Below, one piece after another: positions 55,247 through 64,000 of a DNA stretch of 64,000 bases. The first letter of the stretch is position 1. Each line of letters opens with the position of its first letter. The DNA comes from Lactarius indigo (lineage: Eukaryota; Basidiomycota; Agaricomycetes; Russulales; Russulaceae): contig JAFKAC010000013.1 of the NCBI GenBank assembly GCA_025766275.1, forward strand, positions 868,001 through 932,000, read 5' to 3'. The notes under the pieces are model-generated. The model saw only the letters and a program-made list of their open reading frames with translations, was not told the DNA's origin and did no database searches. A program made the translations under genes and the position numbers.

Positions 55247-58200
55247 CGCAACTGAAATCCGCGATGGTGAGGGACCTGGGCTGGAGTGGTAGGTCACTAT
55301 CAAGAAAGTCACGAGATAATAGTTATCTACGCACGAATTTAAGGACGGTTGCCCGTGCTCCAAATGTTGCGCAGCGGCCATAATGGATAGAAGAGTGTTT
55401 TGGAAGCTGGAGTGATGGGGGATAGAGTGAGCGTGGGATCCGAGCGTCTAGGTGAGCACGAGCTGTCTACGCGATAACGCCCAACCCACGCCGTGAAATT
55501 TCGAATGCTCCCACAGTTATCAAGGGTATTGTCCACCAGCAGGCTAGGAATAATTTCAATTAAACGAAGGGGACTGGAAAGGTCGCGCTCTTGGTTGCGG
55601 TAACATCTATGTAGTCACCCCGTCTCAGGCTATTAGTCCGAACCCAGAGGTAATAACATCGTGCAGCAGGGCTAGGCTATCATTCGCTAGCTCATGTTTT
55701 TCGTGTGTTTTCTTCGAACGTACGAAATGCTGCGCCGTTAGTGGCAACTAGGGTCTACTTTCTTGGCATCCCCCATAAATTCAGGTTTAAATAAACTTAG
55801 AGTGAACAGCAGGTGCGGTGCAGTCAAGGCTCTGTTCTATACAGTGAGTCAGATGCCGTATCATGATGGCTGACTAATGTCCTGCACAGCTGCTTATATA
55901 ATGCATGGTGTTGTCGTAGGTGTGGCACCCAACTGATGGATCGAGACCCTTTCCCCGTGAACCCGATACACTCGCTCCTTACTCCAAACTCTTACTCTTA
56001 CTCCTCCCACTAAGTCATTTTCTTGGATAGGGCAGACATTTATATGAGATTCGTAATCATCCCTCTTCTCGTTGCTGACGCTGGTTTTAGTAAGTCCCTC
56101 ATATCATATTGATCAAGGGCCAACTCAGACCCCGTCGTTACCCGTCGTTTTGTACCCTTATGGCCACAGTGAACCCCTCCATGTCATGATTGTCGCCAAA
56201 GATGTCTCCCCTATGTCCCTCCCGTACGCTACAGCGCACGCTTGACCAGCCGCCACCCGTGGGTTTTTCGATGGTCAGCCGAAGCCCAATGCGCCATTCT
56301 CTGCAAGAACATGCAGATGGCCTTGCAGGGCACTGCCTCGCGCCTGCTAGTGTTCAACGGAATAGGGGGGGCCAGACTGGCTGTCACTGCACCTATGCAT
56401 GGTGGCGGTGTAATGCGCATCCAGATCACCGTGCGCGTTTGGAGGGACGCATTGTCACCTTTGCTCTCGGTGCGTTATTTCTTTTGACGCTATCTTGGTT
56501 GGCACTGATGACCTCGTTTTGAGGTAGGTGTGAGATTAGTGTCCTTGTGCGCATGTTCTGCGTCTTGATCGGATTGCTTGTCCGTGTCCTCCACAGCTGC
56601 CCCGTTCCGATCAAGGCCAGTTTGCACTCCTGTGGGACAAGACGGCTGGTTGTGGGCTGCGGTTTATCGGATGTGCATCACCATTGGTGCGCAATGGCTA
56701 TTGATTTCTTACTGCGTCATCCACACTCTCGGCAGCTTTCTTCCGGCTACGCTCACGCGACCCAGCGTTAATTACCGTGCACGAAATGCCAGTGCTAGGA
56801 GTGTGCTCGCAGCTATGCCCCTCACGGCAGGGGCCTTCCCATGTCTTCCGCAAGCGTGGAGCCGCTCACCAGCGTACGGGAGCATGGCAAGGTTGTCATG
56901 GCCTGGACGAGCTTAACCTTCTTGAGGGATTTTCCGCAGGTGCAGCATCCATCCGTCTCTTCCTCTACATCCTACTCACCGAGCACGGCGTCGAGCTTCT
57001 CACATATTCTTCTCCCTCTGCCTTACCCAGCACCCGGATCGCTGCCAAGACACGCAAGCAAGACTTTACTCTCCCGGCCTCTCCGCCACCCGTTGCCGAC
57101 CTGTCCCCCACGATGCCAACCCTCGCTACCCGTGCTACCCTCCGCAGATCATCTTGTTGTACATCCTTCGATGTTCCTTACTTCCGCGTGCGTACCGTGT
57201 TTGTCCCATATCTTATTTGGTGATATCCATCCCTGCCACCCTAGAGTAGAGCATTCAGGCCAAGCACCAGAAGGATTCCCTGTCGATATCCGGATGCGCT
57301 CCTCGGCGTGTCCCCATCTTCCCTGGGAGAGGAGTTACGATGATTGCCAGTCACAATCACCCGTGCGGCGGCAGCCATTCTCAGACTGCCTCATACGGAA
57401 ACGACACCGTGTCGAAGGTGGTGGGTGGAATGGAACAGCGTTTGTTCCCAACGGAACTGTTTCCTTCACACTGGAACTACGTGCTCGACTTCGCCTCGCA
57501 GCGGTCACTGTCAGCGGGCTAGACAGATGGTGAAGTGATGCCGGAATGTTCCCCCTTTCGCCGTTCGCTACTATCACTACCCCACGTATCTTATCGACCA
57601 TCCCAGATAACTTAAGAGCGAACTTCTCGCCACCCAACTTGCTCTTACCTTCTCCTTTCGCTCGTCGGGCACATTTTTGGAGTCAAAGACGTTCCCTGTT
57701 TGTGGATTTTGCTGAGCAACTGACCTTTTTTCACTGTTTGAATTCACAGCTCCCTTCGACATCCTCATTGTATTTCACTCTTCACAGTATCGCTTTTATT
57801 TCTTTTGCATTTTTTGCCTTCCTTTGACTGTCTGTCACTTTGACATCCTCAGCGTGTGGGCATTTTGGTCTTCCTTCCCTACTGCTTCCTGTCATTGTGT
57901 ACTGACTTGCGCAATAATACACACCCTTAACAAGCACTATTTTTGTGAACACGCTCAGATTGTTTGGTTCAGTCGATGCAGGACGTTGGCTATATATGCT
58001 CAAATCGCGTTCATACTTCGTTCTATTGATGGCCCCTTCAGAGAATGCATCGTCTGTCCACCTGTGTTTGGCTGCGGATGGTTTCTCGTCTGCAGCGTAA
58101 TTCAATTCTGCCTCCGAAACTCGCACTCGCGTCTGCCTTTGTTTGCTTTACTTTGTCCGAATCAGGACCACTTTCTCACGCATTGGGCCCAGATAGAGCC

Positions 58201-59379
58201 TTCACGGCTTTTCCTCGCATTTGTTCGCGTTCATAAGGTCACAGAATGACACCTCCGAGTCCGCCTCCATGACGCGTCTCTTTATACCGCCCTTCTCAAC
58301 GAAACCATGTTATCTCCCCACAGGAATTGCATTCCAGGTGAGAGAATTCACGACGTAGTACGAATATTTTGCTGGCGTTTCGCATTACTTCTCGCACTCT
58401 TAGGGTACCCCCCTCGGAACCCCGGCAGATTGCCCAACGCGAGCGATGCTAATGAGAAAAAGTAACTTGTATTTGTCTTCTCCATACCTCCGTCCAAATT
58501 TTCTCTCTTTCTTGATTTGGGCGATCATCAGATGGCTGCTCATTCGCTTGAATAGAAGGTGAACTACAACGCTTGTCCCACGGAGACGTAGTCCTTATGA
58601 AAAAAGGAGAACTCCACAATCACCTCGGCACTCTCATTCTCGGTCCCCATTCGCAGCTGTTTGGACAAAAATACGAAATGGGCAAATCCCGAGGCAAATC
58701 CTGCCGATCGCGCCCCCGCGCCCGACATCCGTGGTTTCTGCGGCGCCACTGACCGATTCGGATCATTCCGTCCTTCCCAACAAGGCGACAACATGTGCAG
58801 TCGCCGCTATCGAAGGCATGACATCCTTGCAAAACCTGCCCTCAACTGACCCTTCGACTTGCCGGTCCTCTCCACCAGTCTCTTGATACCACAATGTGTC
58901 AGGCAATGGTATGCACATCTCAACGTGACCGTTTATGGGCTACTATTCATACAAAGTGAAGTACGGCTTCCGCGTTTTTTGAGTTGTGTATGCGATCAAG
59001 GTCAGATGTCGTGCTTTTTTACCTTCACTTCGCACGGTTTCATCTACACCATGTTCTGATGTTTGCCCTTTGCATCTTCCAAGGCGAGTTTGCGAAACAG
59101 AAGGAGAGCAAGTAAATTGGGGGTTGGTTTGTATCTTTGCAGGCTTTCAATTTCTAGCAAAGGTTTTCTTTGCGGAAGGGGGCCGTCTTTAACTTATTAT
59201 CGTACGATGCATAAGATAGCCGAATATTGACTATTTCGTCCGAGTCCTGTTTGCTCCCCAAGCCATCTATCATGTAGCGTCCAATACAGTTTTTCATCTC
59301 GTTACGAATTCCCAGACATCTGGCCTTCGCGACAACACCACGAAAAGAAAGGCGTCAAGCCTGACGTTCGCATATATCT
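55247..59379. other. About 4.1 kb without a gene I can support
   Basis: The longest frame, 56841-57533 (+, 230 codons), is Ser/Pro/Arg-rich with no recognisable domain and overlapping frames of similar length. A short frame from 56043 (MRFVIIPLLVADAGF) could be a signal-like start spliced to 56124 onward, but it soon reaches a stop. Pyrimidine-rich stretches occur at 57540-58260. It may hold decayed genes. No repeat boundaries or TE domains were seen. Confidence 0.4.
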
Positions 59380-62219
59380 TTGGTGCAGCTTACTAGCCAA
59401 AAAAACAAAAACAAGAGATCAGCACAAATTGTTGTATGATCGAGCTTTATATGGAAACGTACGCCGCCGACGACTTCACCATTCCGCGGAGGGATCTTTC
59501 TCCCCGTCTTTCCCTTCCCTTCTTCCTGCACCACTGCTGCCATACGGCGGTTTGACAAAAATCCGCGCGACATTCCGCTCGTCTGCTGCCGCTCGGCGTC
59601 ATCTTGACGACCCTAGTAAAGCGCGCGCTGTTTCCCTCGCTCTTGCTCTTTGGACTAAAGGCGTGCGTGCCATGCCATCGGCAGGTGCGAGAGCGTTGGA
59701 GCGCTCCCGAGATCCTCCACGAAGCGCCGAATGTATCCAACGACTGTCTCGAGGGTGACGAACGCCGCTGCCTTTCGGGCAGCTTTGCGTGACTTTGCCA
59801 CGCTTCTTCTTCGGTCTAAATGGGTCCGCGACGGCGACGGCAGCGGCGATTCGCTCTAGCTTGCCCAGATGCTTGCGTGCCGCTTTCTTCACTCCCATTG
59901 ACCATGGAGTTCCGCAGAAACGTACTGATCCCCTTTACATTCGGTGAAACAAAAGCAGAACGCGCAAAGAAGAACGGGCGGGACTGCTGTCAACAAAGAT
60001 GTGAGGGGGTCTCAGTGAACTGCCGATAAAGTCGTTCAGGTCGATCTTGAACTTGCAGTTGTGGATGGCGGATCTTCTCAGCTTGCGACCCTTGGCACAA
60101 AGGATATCGTCGTTTTCATCAAGGAGGTCCTGTAGTACCAGTGCGTCAGCCATCCTAGCAAACGTAGCGAGGAAACTCGCATACCTGTATCCGCGCGACA
60201 ATGCTGTCTTCATGTCCGAATCCAAGCCCAGATCGTCATCAGTTTCCTGCTCTTGATCGAGATCTTCCCACATCATATCCTTGACAGGTCGTCAGACAGT
60301 TCAACTACAGAGTATTCAAGGCGGGGGCGTGTCGGTCAGGCACAATCAGCGCGGGTGACTGAGGACGAGGCGAGAGTGCGAATGGAAGAACGGCAAAGAG
60401 GTGACAGGAGTTGGAGTTGACCGACGGCGCGCGGAGACCCTAGCTGCAGAAGGCGATGATGAAGACTTCAAGGAGCTCTGTTGCCGAAGACGATGACGAG
60501 GGTACCTCAGATGATAAGAAAGTGACGTCGAAGAGGTGGTTCCAGGAGTACGAACGCGGTCACCTCATCAGCCCTAATGTCCTGGTCCATGAACATGCCC
60601 CTGCCGTCCTCTTCATTTTCCTCAACCTCAGCCACCCCTGACGTCGAGCCGCCCCAGTCAACGTCCGAGTCACCCAGGCGTTGCTCGGCCAGACGCGGAT
60701 CCAGCTCGCGCAGCGTCGCCTCCGCTCGCATCGCGCCGAATGAGCCAAACATCATGTTATGCTCCACCTTCCGACGGGCGATCCGCCGCGGCCATCGCGC
60801 GCGATACGTCGGTTTAAGGGAGCTGGAAAGTAGGGAGAATGAAAAGTTCTTGAAAGCTAAGGCTGGTGCCGGCGATGGCGGTCGAACAACGACGTCTTTT
60901 GGAACTACTGGCCAGAACTTGGGCTTGGGCGATGGTGGGAGAGCCGGAGCGAGGGGAGTATCGTATGTTTTCTGACGGACCGCCGCAGTGACAGGGACAG
61001 GGTCGGTGGGAGGAGGAGGCGCTTTTGCGCCTGGAGGAGAAGATTGGTTCTGGGCAGGAGCGAGTTTGCCATTTCGGGGATGAGGCGCGACGTGTACAAT
61101 GATTTCATCATCATCATCCTCGCCCAATATACCAGTCCCGGGATACTCCACTGCAATACCATTAGTAGATGTGGACGAGTCTTGCACAGGTGTTGGCCTG
61201 GTATCAATATAGAAGTCCGCGGGTCCCTGCTCGGTTGTGGTTACGGCCTGCTGGGCTTCGTCCTGGAAACTCGTGGCAATATCAGTGGCAGCGATTGCGG
61301 CGGCGGGGGCAGTAGTCTTCGTATTCTTTGAAGAAGAGGCAGCCGTGGCCTCAACTTCGTTTATGAACCTCCCCAGGTCTGCATAATCAATCTCCAAAAG
61401 TTCTTCCTCGTCGAATAAAGGCTCTGAAGGTTGGGGGACCGCATTTCCGCCATGGAAAATCCGATAGACGCGCTCGGCAGTAGGAACATGACTAGCTTCT
61501 TGCTCACCTAAAACCGAAGGCAAACAAAAAAAGACATTCAGACTGAGCCCGCGGAAACAAAAACAAAAGGACGGACCAGCTTCTTCGGCTACGGGCTTGA
61601 ATATTTCTTAATCCCTTAAAAAGAGGGTTGGCGTTACTTGGGACCGCACGAACGTGATCGGCTTGAAGAATGTTGCGATAGGGACACGTTCCCATTACGC
61701 AGTTTCGCCTCAAGGTGGCGCTTCCGCCAGCGGTCTTTGGGCTCCAAGTCTGCGCCAGCGATACCCCAGCGACCATACCCACGCCGATATCCGCCCTCGC
61801 GAGACGAGCCAGGGCCGGGATTGATTCCTTGCACGGGGTCGAGTACCTCGAGTAATAGTAGTCGCTGTTGTCCACGCCGTCCGAGTAGTCCTGCTCGTAA
61901 TCAAACCCGAACCCTCGTCCTTTTCCTGCGCGTTTGTATCCCCTTGGAGGCGTTGCGCCGCGCCGCGAGTTGTCCCTGAGGTCTGCAGTACGCCGACCAT
62001 GAAGGACATGCGCCAGAAGGGAGAGCCGGACGTACGAAAAGGAAGAGACTCGATGACAAAATCGCCATCGATCTCGTGCATCGCCACATAGCCCACCCCA
62101 CCTCCTCGTCCACGTCCGCGACTCCCGCCACGGCCACCCCTACCACCACCACGAGGGAAGCCTCTACCTCCGCGATTGCCACGACCCCCGCCTCGACCAC
62201 GTTGCTTTCGGCCCGCCAT
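59380..62219 (-). pseudogene. SQS1: SQS1-like (R3H/G-patch splicing factor) gene, decayed
   Basis: ATG at 62219 opens an RGG-rich head (RGRGGGRGNRGGRGFPRGGG). Downstream come DYYYSRYSTP and FFKPITFVRSQVTPTLFLRD-stop-EIFKPVAEEAG. An intron (GTCCGT...TTTTAG) leads into GEQEASHVPTAERVYRIFHG and LEIDYADLGRFINEVEAT. Further on are MMWEDLDQEQETDDD, a basic ADPFRPKKKRGK and an R3H-like TVVGYIRRFVEDLGSAPTLS. This order matches fungal SQS1, a nuclear factor that activates the Prp43 helicase. Signs of decay: TAA at 61608-61610, frame changes near 61990 and 59645, and only a remnant (PPRNGEVVGG, near 59470) before the missing G-patch. Domain assignment is from remembered family motifs; exon limits are approximate. 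Confidence 0.62.
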
Positions 62220-63508
62220 GTTCCCGTGCTCGAAAGGCCAGTGCCACTGATTTTCCTTCAAGTTCTGGGCGTTGCTGTCCCTGGCTCTTGTCTGTATGAG
62301 AGGTTTGGTATGAAAGGATGACAGTACAGTGGGTAGTCGTAGGGAAAGGCTGCGGCTTGAGAACGTCGATAGACAGGGATGAAATAGTATAAACCGTTGA
62401 CTCCGGACCGGCCTGCGAGTTTCTTCTTCGCTGCGGTCCGTGCAGTCGCTCTGGTCAGCAGGTCTCTATCGGCGGTGGAATCCAGGGTACTCTTTGCGTC
62501 TTTATCTCACATCACTTAGAGCCTGGCCCTTCTCGATACAGACCAGCATTGCTTCCGTGAATGCTAGCTACGGAGGCAAGCTTCGAAAGCATTGTTGGGT
62601 CCTCACACGTACCACATGTACCTGCATTGGAACCGACCCATTGCTGTAGCATCGAGTTGTATGCACATTTACAGTCTGAAGACGCGCCAATATCGGCGTT
62701 CGCCCAAAGTTACTATCACTAATCCAAATACCCCATTGCTCTTCGCCCCTCCATGTCAGATCCTTCTAGAATTTCACCGCAGCTGCCACACTGTTCGCCT
62801 AGTTGATGTCCGCAGAACCCATTACGCTGCTGCCCTCCGCACCAGCACAGTCAACACGTTGCAAGTTCATCTCAAAAGAAGTAACAGTAAGGTCATCGTC
62901 GCCTTCAGGATAACTAGAAAGCACGAGAATGTGACGTGCAAGATCTCCAACGCATGACAGACGAGCGACAAGTCGTGGGTGGGCCAGGGTGACCGGTCAC
63001 GATTCCTGCTACAATTGAATAGTTGTCTGTAGCACCCATGGAACTCGACACTGTCGCGACCGTCGTACAATTCGGGGAGAATGATAGCCAGGACAACTCG
63101 CGCTTCGAATCCTGACGATAGATGGCCCAGTGGGTAGTCAGATGAGAGGTATTATGTGTGACAAGGCTGCAAGGAAAACACGAACTTCAAACTTATCCCA
63201 TGAGTTATGGCTCAAGCTCAAGGCGTGGATCATCCACAGACAATATAGGCAAGGTGTTGGGCGATAGGAACATTGGCGGAGACAACAGTAGAGACCCGGA
63301 AGTGGCATAGTACAGCAAGACGGACGATGACTCAAGTACGCTTTGTGTTTTTCTGTGTTTCTTGCCAGTGCATACGGATCTATGTGTCAGGCAGCATCGG
63401 GAAGGGGAAGGGGAAGGGCGCTGTCTGCCGAACCGCACATTTACCTCACCGCCTCCACAGAAACAATTTCTCGTTTACGTGGTGGAATAACAGGCGAGGG
63501 CATTATCT
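62220..63508. other. Intergenic, no gene seen
   Basis: 1.3 kb between the SQS1-like pseudogene and the second USE1 copy. Only short overlapping frames on both strands, none with recognisable features. Confidence 0.4.
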
Positions 63509-64000
63509 TAAGGCAAGGCCAACAGTGAAATTGAGAAGACGGATAACACGGTCCGAGTCTGTGTGTCACACGGGTCCAACACACGCACTGCACAGAGCTA
63601 CCACCATCTCTGCTTAGTTACCTACTTGCGACCACTCCTCGACCCCAAATATCCCATTCTTTTCCCTCCCAAATGACAGTCAAAGCGCAGGTCGTCCACG
63701 ACCGTGTTAACCTGGTCCGCCTTGTGCGGCGTCTCGATAAATCTGTCAGAGAGTTACACCGGTGCGTCCCTCATTCAGAGAGGCCCTTACCTCGTCTTAA
63801 GAAGACTCAACGTATGGCTGGCAGCAATTGAAGCACGTCTGAAATTTGCGGGGAAACGTAGAGCTCGACAATGAGATTCAACCTTCGGCATGAGTGCTCT
63901 TAACCACCTTCTCGAATCCAAATACAGGGACTTTGTCACGGACCAGTTGAATGCGCAGAAAGCTTGGGAGGCGTCTGGCAGACATCCGTGGTCTGCTTGA
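63509..64000 (+). repeat. Direct repeat, copy 2 (USE1 5' end), continues past the window
   Basis: Matches 48648-49127. The USE1-like ATG is at 63673. Sequence before 63509 differs completely from that before copy 1 (no MITE here). Confidence 0.9.
63673..64000 (+). pseudogene. USE1: USE1-like gene, second copy, 5' part only
   Basis: Starts MTVKAQVVHDRVNLVRLVRR and continues LDKSVRELHR before a GTGCGT donor, as in copy 1. In the second exon it has one extra base (CTGAAATTTGCGGGG against CTCAATTTACGGGG), which shifts the frame. The GT donor expected after QPSA is missing here too. The rest lies beyond the window, so whether this or another copy is functional cannot be judged. Confidence 0.6.

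Noticed and set aside
56190..57533. Several 75-230 codon frames in the NLR-SQS1 interval
   Set aside because: They overlap in different frames, have no recognisable motif, and splice models I tried ran into stops.

Overview
The window is a transposon-dense stretch of a filamentous fungal genome, almost certainly a mushroom-forming basidiomycete (Agaricomycetes). The evidence is short GT-AG introns, a C2-NACHT-WD40 immune-type (NLR) gene, fungal USE1 and SQS1 relics, self-priming chromoviruses and a Tnp2/Plavaka-type DNA transposon. I saw no prokaryotic operon structure, CRISPR array or rRNA, and recognised no tRNA by eye.

Layout. 1-4361: a Ty1/copia element on the minus strand running off the left edge, with a half-tRNA-type primer site. 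4362-5216: a piece of a NACHT gene, copied from the same family as the intact gene at 50-55 kb. 5266-5970: a PIF/Harbinger-like MITE. 6345-44378: a 38-kb nest of Ty3/gypsy chromoviruses of five LTR families (called A, B, C, D, E here), each cut by the LTR of the next. From left to right: A(+), B(+), E(-), D(-), then a 10.4-kb DNA transposon (16806-27239), then C(-), A'(-), B'(-), A''(-). 44550-47865: a pogo-like transposon, followed at 47967-48623 by a deletion-derived MITE of the same family. 48648-64000: host-derived sequence bounded by two direct copies of the start of a USE1-like SNARE gene, with a complete NLR gene (49960-55246, minus strand) and a decayed SQS1-like splicing-factor gene (59380-62219) between them.

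How the parts work. The chromoviruses encode Gag and Pol in overlapping frames joined at a GGGTTTT slippery heptamer (family A). They appear to prime reverse transcription with the first 11 nt of their own RNA: the predicted transcript 5' end in the LTR is exactly complementary to the 11 nt near the LTR/internal junction, and families A/B and C do this with different sequences. Nearly every break in the TE reading frames is TGA at an arginine position (CGA to TGA), which points to CpG deamination rather than random decay.

The central DNA transposon looks youngest. Its roughly 1,010-aa transposase is open through three exons, and it carries a divergent eight-exon cargo gene (591 aa, SAP-like C-terminus) that also splices to one open frame. 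The element has TGACTT-motif arrays at both ends and several kilobases of internal minisatellites. Its two flanks belong to different gypsy elements and show no target-site duplication, so it probably marks a rearrangement junction.

The NLR gene splices in silico to 1,633 codons with 14 nearly identical 43-residue WD40 repeats, the fast-evolving design of HET-D/HET-E-type allorecognition genes. Its model needs two very short introns (20 and 24 nt).
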